From: Sipunculus nudus
Taxonomy: Eukaryota > Annelida > Sipuncula > Golfingiida > Sipunculidae
Assembly (NCBI GenBank): GCA_026874595.1
Contig: CM049321.1
Coordinates: 5,263,479 to 5,327,478, forward strand
Direction: 5' to 3'
Length of the DNA stretch: 64,000 nt
Part shown: positions 1 through 11,580 of the stretch, piece after piece
Numbering within the stretch: position 1 is the stretch's first letter
Layout: the number at the start of each line of letters is the position of its first letter
Made by a program: the position numbers and the translations under genes
The notes under the pieces: model-generated
The model's database searches: none
Seen by the model: the letters and a program-made list of their open reading frames with translations, nothing else
Told to the model about the DNA's origin: nothing

Positions 1-55
1 TGCGCACGACTTACTATTTTGTGCGCACGAGTTAATAAGTGATGGGCACGAGGTA
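1..55 (-). repeat. 21-bp minisatellite (fragment)
   Basis: The window opens with copies of a motif containing GTGCGCAC followed by an A/T-rich stretch. This is the reverse complement of the array at 3430-3680. Only about two units are visible because the window starts inside the array. Confidence 0.6.
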
Positions 56-144
56 TTGTGTCAATTTTGTCCGTTAAGGCACAGGTGTATTAATGGCTCC
101 ATCTCACCTTTAAGTAAACATAAAACTGGCACATGACTATATAT

Positions 145-1004
145 TGTTACGGAACCTAATATAAACAGATCACGTATGCGTGATGAACACAAATTTTGTA
201 ATGGGGATAAAAAAATCAGATTCTGTAAAACTAGGCAGCGTGAAATGTCTAGGGGAAAGAATAAAGAAGTCAGTGATTTTCTGTAACACTAGGCAGCGTG
301 AAATGTCTAGGGGAATAAATAAAGAAGTCAGTGGTTTTTTGTTAATAAATAACTATAATTTATTCCTAAAACAACCCTAACAATACAATACACTAAATCA
401 ATACAATCATACAGTAAAACAGCAGTATAGCAACAAGTCAATACAATCACATAGAAAAATAATGTGCACAGTACCTGGTTACTAACACTGTCACCACGAT
501 AAGTTCTTTAAATGTAAACTCTCGGAGAATGACAGTCCAGTGGAAAGTTCTTGCAACAACCCAGAAAGTAAACTGAAGTCCAAATGCATAAAATCCAGGA
601 GAAAGTCTTAGAAAATGTATAATTGCCGCATTCGTCGGATAAGGTCCTGACACACGCTTCTGCGTCCGCTGGAATCTGCTCTGCTGTTCTCTCTGCCCGT
701 TCTAAAACACAGCCCCTTTATATACCTTCACACCTCAAGCCGAGAATTTTCCTCTTCTTGAACAGTCTATAAGAACTTGCACAGTAAACACGCATTTCAG
801 GAATTATCGAGAAGAACATAGCCGTGTGTATCTCCACACACCAAGGTCATCACGTGACCCACGACCAGGCGTGAAAACCCACGGCTTACATGACAACGAG
901 AGTTCAACCTGTACGGATTAAACATAGATTGTAATACGCGACCTGACACGAGTGCCACAACAGGAGTTACGCCCGTGTCACATAATAAAAAGAGCACCTG
1001 TTAC

Positions 1005-1005
<1 letters not shown>
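145..1005 (-). mobile_element. Solo LTR, 861-bp family (diverged copy)
   Basis: The segment begins TGTTACGG and ends CCTGTTACA, so the short terminal inverted repeat is almost perfect. It aligns in reverse orientation along its full length with three LTR-like segments in the tandem array (22032, 31376, 38488). It has the same length but is clearly diverged. On the minus strand it has U3-like sequence, a TATA box (TATATAAAGGGGC, about 714-726) and AATAAA near the other end, the usual LTR order. No gag, pol or second LTR adjoins it, so it is a solo LTR. The target is AT-rich and no unambiguous target-site duplication can be called. The retroelement family is not identified. Confidence 0.65.
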
Positions 1006-1075
<70 letters not shown>

Positions 1076-1097
1076 AGTGGGGGAATTCCTGCAAATA

Positions 1098-1134
<37 letters not shown>
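1006..1134. repeat. TA microsatellite, two blocks
   Basis: Two TA-dinucleotide runs (about 1006-1073 and 1100-1133) are separated by a short unique spacer directly after the solo LTR. Translations through them are artefacts. Confidence 0.95.
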
Positions 1135-1139
<5 letters not shown>

Positions 1140-3246
1140 AAAGCAAAATACACAGAAAAATATCTTTACGTACCTCACAGGTTTATTTAAATAATATATT
1201 ACTAAGATAATAATTATTGTCCGGGAGCTCTATGGTAACAAGCTGACACGTCAACATGAATTATCATGATTCAAGACCAGCCACTCTTACAGTAGCTGGT
1301 CATTCAGTTACCAGCATTAAGATCGAGCGCCACGACCGATCGTCTGTTATGAGCATTACGGTTAGCTGTAAAAGGATTAGTCATTCATACAGACAGACAT
1401 CTGTTATATATGGCCAGGCATGTGAGTCATGGAAATATAATTAAATTCCACAATGTAGGTGGAAAAGTGTATATACGTCATGTTTAATCAGATCATAAAA
1501 CGTGATATTAATCATTGAAGAAAGTTACATTTCGTATTGATTTTGTAAATCATGATTTTGGAGCACATTGATCAACGGTTAGGTCACACGGACCAGGTAT
1601 CAGAAATTTTAAATAGCGAACCTGTGCAAATTAGACATTATAATAAGCAAGTGTAGTGGTGAAACTTCCAGTCTAATAAGACCTTTATCTGTGTAACATG
1701 TGTAAATAGATCTCACCAAAAGTGAAGAATGCATAAATAGCCCTGAGAAACAGTGTCATGTTAAAGGTTTCATCAAAATTTAGGGCCAGATGTTAACTTT
1801 TTCTTTCATTATCACACAAATTAAAAGTAACTGTATATTGAAATTTATGTCACAGTCTTTAATTGTTACGATACTATATACACGCGGGGCCCAGGTCCTA
1901 TTTTAACACCGTATTTCAGACTAAAAATTCAATAAACGAATTCATCTGATTACCACTACATGCACGTATTTAGCCCACCGGTAGAATTGGGTAAATTGGG
2001 TAATTGGGTAAATTCATTACTATTGCTTATGATACATTTTTGAAAAGTTATAGAGATTTAAAAGGTGGAACGAGATTTCTGTCCAGTGGCTTGCAGGAAT
2101 TAGGTCGCGGTGACCTAGTTCCTTGTTGTTTAGATATTTTGCAAAAGCTCCCGCATGACAAATATCAAGTTCGTAACCCTTTATGTTACGCTATGTGCCC
2201 TGCTTACGGACAACGGGACGAAAGGACAAAGGACAAAAACCGATCACTTGTTCTCATCTTAAAGGAAACTCAGCTAGCAAAATAATCTCAGACAATTTTT
2301 CGTTAAAACATATTAATTACCCTCTCTAGTTTGTTTCTGGATTAAGGTTATATAAATGACTCTTTCTATATACAGGAGGAATTGCAAAGCAAAGCACTAG
2401 AGCATTTAATATCGTATTTAATCTGAAACACACATGAGAGTTGCTGTAAGCAAGTCAGAGATACAATGAGAAAACATGAATATTTACAGTATAATACTTT
2501 AAAACCCTATTCCAGCAGATCAGCTTCATTGTCCCCTGTCCAGGAGACTGGTTATGCAATGCACTTATACATGATAAAGATCTTTAAATTTTTAAAAGAT
2601 ATTTTTTCATTTAAGGTAACATTTCATATTCGCAGAGAGGTCTCCACATCGTTACTCTTATCCACCTGTAATTAACATGGACTATCTACCTTACGCCTCT
2701 CCCAGTCTGATTAGGTTTTGGCCATACATGGATGGTTTGGGGATTTTTATAAATTTTAAAAATATATTCAATATTATCGCATTTCATATGCGTTGCAATG
2801 TCTTAAAGAAGTATTGCTCATTCGAAATTCGAATTAATATGGGACGTGTATCGTGTGCATCTCCCAAAACCTGATTAGTTATTTGGGATCCAACTCTATT
2901 TACCAAGGCATGTGTGTCTTAAGAGTTTCCTCACTTAAGCGGTTTAATATGCATTTTTGGTTCACTCCATTTTTTTATTAATTCTATATTTGGCAGTTTT
3001 ATCAATTTGCTCATACTGTTACATCAGCCAAAACACATATGTCTCACATTACCATTTGTCGGGGGATTTTGTCCTTTAGTTTAACTCCTCATTGTAGAAT
3101 AACTTCAGCAGAGAAGTATTGTCCTCTGGTGAACAAGTGACTCATGCAGGACGCTGAAGTGATGTTAGTAGAGCCAATGATATTAAAATGAAATATTATA
3201 TACAGTAAAATATATCTATGTAACACTCAAATCACACACACACACT

Positions 3247-3252
<6 letters not shown>
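1135..3252. other. Intergenic, no gene recognised
   Basis: This is AT-rich sequence with no recognisable domain. The longest open frame (2004-2285, plus, 93 codons) matches no family I know and has no clear splice or promoter context. Parts of 2570-2640 and 2735-2810 resemble each other weakly, suggesting an old local duplication. Confidence 0.5.

Positions 3253-3284
<32 letters not shown>
3253..3284. repeat. TA microsatellite
   Basis: A pure TA run preceded by a short CA run. Confidence 0.95.
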
Positions 3285-3286
<2 letters not shown>

Positions 3287-3429
3287 AGCCATTTTAATGT
3301 CAGATACACAGCCACATGACCTCTTTATCTATACGAATGAAGGCAAATACCCACAGGTAAATCACCTACATTTATGTGATATTTGGAAACTTAAATTGAT
3401 TCCTACAGAGTCTGCGCCTTGACGTACAA

Positions 3430-3680
3430 AATAGACACAATATCCGCACGACTTATTTACTTCTGCGCATTTTATTACTAACTCGAGCGGACAATATAAT
3501 AATTCGTATGCACCAAATGATAAGTCGTGCGTACAAAATTATAAATCGTGCGCACAAAATAATAAGTCGTGCGCAAAAAATAAATAAGTCGTGCGTACGA
3601 AATTATAAATCGTGGGCACAAAATAATAAGTCGTGCGCACAAAATAATAAGTCGTGCGCACAAAATAATAATATCTGCGC
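3430..3680 (+). repeat. 21-bp minisatellite array
   Basis: About nine units of a 21-bp motif consisting of AATAATAAGTC plus a palindromic GTGCGCAC core. Units vary slightly; one is 1-2 bases off register. Because 21 is a multiple of three, open frames run through it on both strands. They translate to a repetitive heptapeptide and are not considered genes. The motif reappears inverted at the window start. Confidence 0.85.
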
Positions 3681-3849
3681 CCGAGCTCTTTTTATTCATG
3701 TCCCTAACGGGGCTCCGTACCTATTCAAAGAATAATATCAACAGTGTTAACTTTCCTGATGGGTGATGTTATAAAAGTACACAGATGAATAAAACATCAA
3801 CATTAACTCCGAATGAGGATATAATAAATAAAACAGTTGCATTGATAAA

Positions 3850-4517
3850 GAAATGTGCAGCTTTATTTACATATTACAAAAAGAAGATTTGTTTTTTCTT
3901 TACATGACATAAAATAAGCTTTCTTGAATAAAAACAATTGAATGAAGCAAATATGTTATTGGTCTATATAGAGACATCAAATAGCATGACTAGCGAAAAA
4001 TCATCCACCCTTTACATGAAAGAGACCCTCTCCTCTTAGTAAATATAGTGAAATCGATATCCTCGTATACTTCCATATAGGGATCCTCCTATCCGCAGTT
4101 TCAATATTAGTACAGCATATATGCAATACAGAGATGTTTTGTGCACTTTATGATGAACGCATAACATTTTGCTCAAAACTTTGGCGTGTCCTTGAAACCA
4201 TTTGTAAACACAGGGCCATCGCAATTTTTTTTTCAGAGCGAGAGCAGTGGCCATTTTCCGAGATGGCTGCCCTTGAGCGTTAAAAAGCTCTTTCTATTAT
4301 ATACATATTCTGCTGTATGACAGAAACATCACCTTTCTTTTCATAGGAATTTCTTTTGGTTTCATCTAAGAGTTTTTTTTTCAGAAGTGCAAGTACAAAT
4401 TTAAAGTCTGAATATTTAGAAAATTCAAATAATAACCTTAAGCACATATATGGCTTTCATAATAAAATGCACAATTCCATCGCATATCTGCTGCACTGTA
4501 TGACGGAGATTGGCTTT
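3850..4517 (-). other. Downstream region of the secreted-protein gene
   Basis: AT-rich sequence just downstream of the gene at 4523-6071. It may be 3' UTR if the proximal poly(A) signal is bypassed; another AATAAA on the minus strand lies near 3863-3868. The 72-codon minus-strand open frame at 4036-4254 has no recognisable features. Confidence 0.3.
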
Positions 4518-4523
4518 TTTATT
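4518..4523 (-). terminator. Poly(A) signal overlapping the stop codon
   Basis: On the minus strand AATAAA overlaps the last base of the TAA stop of the secreted-protein gene. Cleavage 10-30 nt further on would leave a very short 3' UTR. Confidence 0.5.
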
Positions 4524-5763
4524 TAAACCTCTGACGTCATCTTTGACACGAGGTTCAGTAATTCCTTGCCGTTACACAGCGGGATCCCAGCGCCTTCTTG
4601 CGCTGCCGCCAGCTTGGTAGCAATTGCAATCTTAAAGGCGGCCACTTTTGGTGGTTCCACACCCTTGCATGCTGAAAATTTAAAGTGAGCGATATTAGAG
4701 GCATATCTGTATTTATTTCCTTTTTTATATCATGATCAATAAATCATATGTCAAATCATTTGATGTAAATTTCAAGCCTAACAACCGCTCACTAACACAA
4801 CCATTACTCCACTCAACCTAGTGTCATTATTGAATCATTATGTTTGCACCGTGGAGTACTGTTCATAGCTTTTTGTTCGCGAGAGTTTCAAATTCGTTAT
4901 ATTCGCGAAAGAAAATTCAAGATACTCTTGAAGGGCATATCGTCGAGAAATTGAAAAGACTGATATAACTAATAATGACATAAATTATATGTTACCTATA
5001 AATCAAAGATTAACATTATTTAAAAAAATATCAAATCTTCCATCTTATCTGGCTATAGTTGACAAGAATTTGTACTCATTCTTGCGGGTCCTCGTCAAAT
5101 TGTTGAGAATTAGCGCGAATATTAAATGATCAATATGATACTGGATATACTATGCTTAGGTATAGCTGCATTGGTGGATCGCGAAAACTGAACCCTTGCG
5201 AAACAACTAAAACTTGAAAATCGTGAAAAACTAGCCCCGCGAATATGAAGTCAACCACAGAATCTAATACATATTCATTTACTGCTGTCCGTCATCATTT
5301 GCTGTTCCTGCCAGTTTTACTTCAAAAATAAATCCCTACAGGTAAAAATGTAACTGGACACATGAAATGCCCATCTTGAGGGGACCTGACCGGGGATTGA
5401 CACTTAGGTCAAAATACTTTACTCAAATCTCATTAATCTGTCACACTACAATGCAATCCATGAACTCCTTCATTAGATGTCATGCGGATACACACGTGGG
5501 CACGCACAAAACATGAATCTACCGAAAACAGTAAATCTGCTTGCGCTTCTAGCGGGATTGATAAATACTCACGTTCATTAAGGAGACTCAACTCTCTGAC
5601 CAGCCTGGTTTTACAATTTCCGATTTCTATCTCAGAAAAAAGGAGAATTTATATGTAGATTAGTAAGCAGCCGTGTGATTTATTTTGTTTTTACATATGT
5701 ATTTATTAATATATGTTTAATATATATATAAATATATATTAATATATAAATAATTTATATACA

Positions 5764-5832
<69 letters not shown>

Positions 5833-6071
5833 GGAGAGATATAAGCTTTGTCTTCCGACTTTTCTTACATAGATCTACAAAAAAAATGCAAAAATCAAGT
5901 TTTGAATAAATTTAAGAAACGCATTTTCTTCAAGATTTACAGAAATCTTCACTTACTCATCGCTTTACGACTAAGTCTTTTTTTCAGCCGCGCGAGCCTT
6001 TTATCATCTCTTCCCGCATATGACGTCACAATCATCAACACCAGTAGAAAAATTACCACCCGGCCGGACAT
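4523..6071 (-). CDS. Small secreted basic protein, three exons, 105 residues
   Basis: This is a spliced gene model built by reading the minus strand. Exon 1 (6071-5957) starts at ATG and encodes a classic signal peptide: Arg4, then a hydrophobic run VVIFLLVLMIV and a likely cleavage after TSYA. A Lys/Arg-rich segment follows (KRLARLKKRLSRK). It ends at a strong donor, GTAAGT. Exon 2 (5626-5573, 54 nt) follows a pyrimidine-rich tract ending in AG and ends at GTGAGT. Exon 3 (4671-4523) follows TTTTCAG and ends TAA. Phases match at both junctions (1+2 and 1+2), and the introns are about 330 and 901 bp. The mature part is about 86 residues, basic, with three cysteines (GNC, EPC, PLC). A TATA box lies 37 bp upstream of the ATG. 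I do not recognise the family. Secretion is well supported and the function is unknown; an antimicrobial or matrix role would be speculation. Confidence 0.65.
5700..5833. repeat. AT and AG microsatellite inside intron 1
   Basis: Imperfect TATA-rich sequence runs into a TA block (about 5765-5811) and then an AG block (5811-5833). It lies between exons 1 and 2 of the secreted-protein gene. Confidence 0.9.
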
Positions 6072-6107
6072 TGTGTGTCTATCTTGCAAATGAAATATCA
6101 ATTATCA

Positions 6108-6114
6108 ATTTATA
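6108..6114 (-). promoter_or_regulatory. TATA box of the secreted-protein gene
   Basis: TATAAAT on the minus strand, 37 bp upstream of the start codon. With normal TATA spacing, transcription would begin about 10 nt before the ATG, giving a very short 5' UTR. Confidence 0.5.
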
Positions 6115-6564
6115 CTTTTTTTGCGTCTGAGAAACAAATATTCTAATGCAAGCCTGTCTAAAAATTACTATCGTTTTCGCTAGTACACATTACATTTGTA
6201 GTCCATAACACAAGTCAGGTCGGCAGGAAAAAAATAACAGTTTATTCTTGCGATGTGAATTACTATTAAAGAAGCCCCCTTTAATGTCTTCACACGTGGA
6301 TCCCGTTTGCATAGAAAGTGTATGTGTGTGCGTAGGGGCAACCCATAGTAATACGAAATCAGCTAACATGCTCAAAATCTCAATACAACCAACCTCCCCC
6401 TATGAGAAACAAGACAAAATTCTATGGCCAGAATACCATTATTCACTTCCCTCCAACCCCATATTATGAAATATACATTTCCATTATACAGTGGCGTCAA
6501 TTCACCTACCAGGGGGGGGGGGGGAGGGTGCGCACACACACATATACATATATGTATAAATATT
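6115..6564. other. Intergenic, upstream of the secreted-protein gene
   Basis: No gene is recognised. Overlapping short open frames on both strands (6190-6469) cross low-complexity GT and CA tracts. A run of 12 G lies near 6511-6524. Confidence 0.4.
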
Positions 6565-7262
6565 CATTGGATCATTGTTGAATTCAAGACCTGAAATTCT
6601 CTCCAAGTGCCGCCACCAAAACAAATTCACTCTAAAATGTTTTTAAACCTAACATTCATACTAATTTCTACGTGCCCGCTCATCTCTCCCCCCCCCCCCC
6701 CCCACCACGAGGATCCGATGGGCAGACTCATCTGTTTAGGTAGTTGGGGCTTTACGACCTTCAGCTAGGAGACCTGCACCACTTTGTATGAGTATAGTAC
6801 ATTTGCCTTTTATATTCCTTTTTATATTGTATATTTGCCTTTTGAATTGTATATTTTCATAGTATATGTGAATTGTATATTTATATCATACGTGTATACT
6901 ACTGAAATGTTACTGTACCCAGGACCCTATTAAATATCAGCATACTTGCTAATGGGCTTCCTGGTAAAATATCTTTGTATTAATTATAAACATTAAAACC
7001 ACAATAAACCTCTGTGCCCTGTTATGTTCCAGTATCGCACATGTACCCCGCCCAATCCTATTATGCCCCCGAGAATAATAGGATCAGTGTCAGTCATTAA
7101 ATGTTCCCCCCAATACGCACAAAGCATAATCTCGTAATCTCGTAAAGTCTCGGCTTTTCAAACCACGGCGTTAGCTTAATTCTAACGACATTCACCTGAT
7201 GATCGGGTCGCATCCCGTGAAACAGACTGTAGTGAATTTACAGTGTTGTTTTTCTTCAGAGT
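6565..7262 (+). repeat. Dispersed repeat family B, copy 1
   Basis: About 700 bp matching, in reverse complement, 58480-59176. Shared landmarks in order: the GGATCATTGTTGAA start, a GCCGCCACCA segment, GTGCCCGCTCAT followed by a C-run, GAGGATCC, repeated ATATTGTATATTTGCC units, and an end near GACTGT..GTGAATTTACAGTG. Both copies abut TA microsatellites. No coding capacity was seen. The family is not identified. Confidence 0.75.
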
Positions 7263-7268
7263 TATATG

Positions 7269-7274
<6 letters not shown>

Positions 7275-7318
<44 letters not shown>
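7275..7318. repeat. TA microsatellite
   Basis: A TA run directly after dispersed repeat B. The B copy at 58480 also abuts TA/CA repeats. Confidence 0.95.
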
Positions 7319-7324
<6 letters not shown>

Positions 7325-7779
7325 CTTATTCACGTTTCAAATATATTATAATTAAGTATATATTTTTAGAAACTAAGGTATTAAGTTTCTCGTCTAAGCT
7401 AAATCTAAACCAGGTTTAGATATAATATTTTATGATAAACTCATAAACGGACCCAAATGTTATTAATATATTTGACTTGCAATATATAAATATTATTCTC
7501 TGAATAGTGGGAGGGGATGATTACATTGACCATCCCCCTCTTGCTAAGAGGTGTGTGTGTGTGTTGGGTTATATACCCCCATCCCCCCTTTATTGACGCA
7601 CCTGCCATTATATGAAAGTGATTTTTTGCCCAATTTTCAGTACCTCAGATGACATGTTTTTTTTTGCTTGTCAACATTATTGTGTTTACCGACAACTTTT
7701 AAATAAAGAAACTTGTTGATAAAGAAACTCATACAACCATCACAGAGACTTTTAACGGGAGTTACATAGAGTTCATTAA
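7319..7779. other. Intergenic, no gene recognised
   Basis: AT-rich. One good splice-acceptor-like tract ends in CAG near 7640. It is followed by a hydrophobic mini-frame beginning MTCFFLLVNIIVFT, which could be a signal peptide, but no donor was found, so it is not called. Confidence 0.3.
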
Positions 7780-8010
7780 TATGTAAGAGGAGTAGACCAG
7801 AAATCAAACAAATTATATGTAAAATGTGGACGAGTATCTGACTTTAAGAGTATAGCTAAAGTAACAGATACAGTGAAATTACCTGATCTCAATGCAGTTC
7901 AATGCAGTACTGAAAGCTACAGGAATGGCCGTCTATACCAGAATGATAGTGTTTGCTGGTTTGCATATCGCCCGACGGCTGGTACCCGTGACGTCAGCTG
8001 TACGGGTTAA
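7780..8010 (+). CDS. Possible 3'-terminal exon of an unrecognised protein
   Basis: An open frame of 76 sense codons without a start methionine, closed by TAA at 8008-8010, with AATAAA overlapping the stop (8010-8015). The same stop/poly(A) layout is seen in the gene at 4.5 kb. The last part reads like protein, not noise: four cysteines (KCGR, QCST, VCWF, SCTG) with aromatic and charged residues. That suggests a small cysteine-rich extracellular domain. The true 5' boundary is unknown because no acceptor with a good pyrimidine tract was found. It may be a decayed exon. The family is not recognised. Confidence 0.3.
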   Translation, partial: YVRGVDQKSNKLYVKCGRVSDFKSIAKVTDTVKLPDLNAVQCSTESYRNGRLYQNDSVCWFAYRPTAGTRDVSCTG

Positions 8011-8317
8011 ATAAATGTGTATTTACTAGTATACCAGAAAGCACTGACATGGAACATAGAAAAACAGCACCATATACAATCAAGTTTTTATACACTAACA
8101 TTGCTTATCCACCAGGTGTTGCCGGACTTGAAAGTTGCTACATATACGCAAGCTTTTTTTCCTTTATTAAAATACTTGTACATGCAGTTTGCGGTTTATA
8201 GTTATTATTGATCTTGGCGCGTGAATGCTTTCATGAACAATATACAAGGTATAATATCGATTATGGATTTTTCAAATTGTGCATGCAAGATAGACATCAG
8301 TAGGAACAGAAAAACGG

Positions 8318-8445
8318 TTTCTGTGGCTCAGTGGTAGAGCACAGGACTCAAAGCCTGGAGATCGCGAGTTCGAATCTCATGCGAGGCGTGAGCTCTCTGT
8401 AGGCATGATGGGAAGGCTGTGCACTCACTAACGAGTGCACCGTTC
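8318..8445 (+). mobile_element. tRNA-derived SINE head
   Basis: A pol III A box (TGGCTCAGTGG, 8324-8334) and B box (GAGTTCGAATC, 8366-8376) have tRNA-like spacing. However, the anticodon arm, T arm and acceptor stem do not pair properly, so this is not a functional tRNA gene. After the tRNA-like part comes a perfect 8-bp hairpin GTGCACTC..GAGTGCAC (8419-8440) with a 6-nt loop. The 3' end of the element could not be fixed; it may extend to about 8640, where A-rich sequence begins. Confidence 0.6.
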
Positions 8446-10099
8446 GTAGTTTCTCTGTGGTATGATTACACACCAAGGGCCCGGAGGTGCAGTAGTGACC
8501 AGGTCTGGTTAACACCAGAATATAAAATGAGAAAGCATGTGATACTGCCCTGTCATGAAGTCCGAAACCGGAATGGAATTTCGCAGATGTACATACTCTA
8601 AGAGTTGTATTGAGGTGTTAACCTGAAATAAAATAATATTAAAATAAACCGAATACAGGAGAGAGAAAGGTTTGGAACAATGAAAAATGGCGCGGATATG
8701 TAGTTAATTTAGTTGGCCGGCTAACTAGCTTTGAAATTAACTAAGCTGGTACGGTAGGTGGATAAATCAAAGGTGATCGCTTGGTAGTCGCGAACGACCA
8801 CATGAGAAAAACATTCTTAAACAGGTATTTGAGCCTGCATTAAAACCTCCCTACCACTTGTGAGGTCGTTGGTAGTTGTAGATACACTGTTACATTTATA
8901 TAAAATGTTGATCTCTTATATTAAACTAATTAATCATAAAACACAAATGCTCAAACCATAACACAACTTTTTGATGACAAAGTTGTCATCGGTGCGCTAC
9001 AAGGACCCATAGCTGTATATATACAACATGCGGGTAGAGCGTGACATGGATAAGAACGTATACGATTCATGGTGCGCGCTTGGATATGTTTTATATTTAA
9101 GCCTAGGTCATATAGTCGAAAGTAGAATCATTCCTCATATACATTCATGCATGCTGCAGGACAATGCAATATTTTTTACAGCTATGAAAACGCGCGGATC
9201 CCTCATTTCCCAGCGATATATAATGTATATATTTTAATAGTTACAACAACATGAGATGTACCGATGTTCCTCGTCCATTTGCCACCCGTTCAGTCGCAAC
9301 ATTCACCTACGGCCAATCAGATCACAGTGATTGTCAAACTGGCCGTCGTTTTTCTCTTTTATTTGCTCAAATAAAACTAAGATTTTTATGAATATGAACA
9401 ATTTATTCGGTTTGGGTCTTGCCCTAAACGTTTCGATATCAGCATATGAGAACGAAATGAGCAAGATGAAACCTTATACCTTGACAGAACAAGTTTTACA
9501 GAAGGTCAAAAGCCGCTAGTTATAAATGTCGAACAAACATATATTTCTGTTTACTCGTAAATTGCTTGGTAAGCAAAATGTTAAACTCCCAAATAATTTA
9601 GTGTTATCTTAACTTTTATACTGAGGGCCATAACAATTTACATTGAAAAAGAGTTTCTATCAGTATTTTTTTATTTCATTATGTATAACTCAGGATCGTT
9701 CATGGTTTGTAGCTTAATTATAAGCCGTTATACTTGTACCTTTTAATTACAAGGATTAATTAATCCCCCGAAGTATTAGGGGTGACTCCAAAATGTGCCC
9801 GTGTGCTATCGTCCGTCTGTCCATCCTATTCCGTTTTGTTTCCAATTGTGACCGGAAAATGGCAGTATACCGCCTTTGCAGACCTAATGCTTATGTGACC
9901 AATGGCAGTGAATAATGCTGTTTCTAATTTACTTTGAATTCCGCCGGTCGCAATCTTTTTAGATTTAACATGTATACACATATAATGCATACACTAAATG
10001 ACCAGAGAATACTGCAGCTGGTGGCATCAGGATTACATACAAATTGATCATATTTTGGAGATACAGCACAACTGTACAGTGCTAACTAAAACTTATATC
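8446..10099. other. Intergenic, no gene recognised
   Basis: No exon with both splice signals was found. Short open frames (8419-8601, 9028-9237, 9331-9519) resemble no family. A CCAAT motif (CCAATCAG) lies near 9312 with no assignable gene. Inverted CCCCC..GGGG sequence near 9770 could fold. Confidence 0.4.
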
Positions 10100-10333
10100 T
10101 TACATATTCATTACATCTAAAAATATATATATATATATATATCTAGTACGGGACTGATAAGACAGCTTCCTTGTCAAGCGATTCTGCGGTATTCTCGTCG
10201 ATGTATCAGCGATAACCTTAGCGCAATAGACAAGCGCTGATACTTTCAACTTGGTGCTTGGTTTCTTATCAAGATCGCCAGCAACGTCCGCGATCCAGGT
10301 GCTCACTCCATCCCATTGTATCTCCATGATCAT
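10100..10333 (-). CDS. Unrecognised open frame, possibly an exon
   Basis: An open frame of 77 codons on the minus strand. The first 64 codons (10333-10142) are compositionally protein-like, with starts MIM and MEIQWDGVSTWIADV, then a Lys/Arg-rich C-terminal half. The frame then runs into a TA microsatellite, so the tail is certainly not authentic. The second ATG has a good context (ATCATGG). No convincing donor precedes the microsatellite and no family is recognised. It could be a first exon, a retrocopy or chance. Confidence 0.22.
   Translation of the reverse strand: MIMEIQWDGVSTWIADVAGDLDKKPSTKLKVSALVYCAKVIADTSTRIPQNRLTRKLSYQSRTRYIYIYIFLDVMNM
10122..10141. repeat. TA microsatellite
   Basis: A short TA run at the end of the open frame above. 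Confidence 0.9.
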
Positions 10334-10708
10334 ATGACTGTCATGTGATCAAACTGTGTAACTATGGAAACATAATATTAGACAAGTATGTTGATAATGT
10401 AAGGCTTTGCAAATGTGGTCTGTAGGTGACTACTATTGTTGACAAGTGGCTGTCAAGAAGCTTATTGTAAGAGATGCTATTGAGATTTGTGTAATGCAGT
10501 TTTGTGCTGACGCGTAAACTCTAAGTTAACCAGCAGTACCTCGATACAATAAACATGACATCTATCTATTTATAATGACTACTGCAATATTTTTATTTGA
10601 CTGCTTTTCTTAATTCCAGAATAAATGTCAATTCTAAACCAGGTTAAGATATATCATACTTTAAAGTAGCCTCAGAAATATAACCCGAATCTTTCATTCT
10701 AATTATTA

Positions 10709-11570
<862 letters not shown>

Positions 11571-11580
11571 AAAAATTCAT

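Noticed and set aside
975-1190. Open frames of alternating Tyr-Ile
   Set aside because: Translation of TA microsatellites.
2004-2285. 93-codon plus-strand frame containing LPHDKYQVRNPLCYAMCP
   Set aside because: No recognised domain, splice sites or promoter. The start lies in a low-complexity GGGTAAATT repeat.
3478-3735. Open frames of 73 and 75 codons on opposite strands
   Set aside because: Both are translations of the 21-bp minisatellite.
8318-8392. A functional tRNA gene
   Set aside because: A and B boxes are present but the anticodon, T and acceptor stems do not pair. It is better explained as a tRNA-derived SINE.
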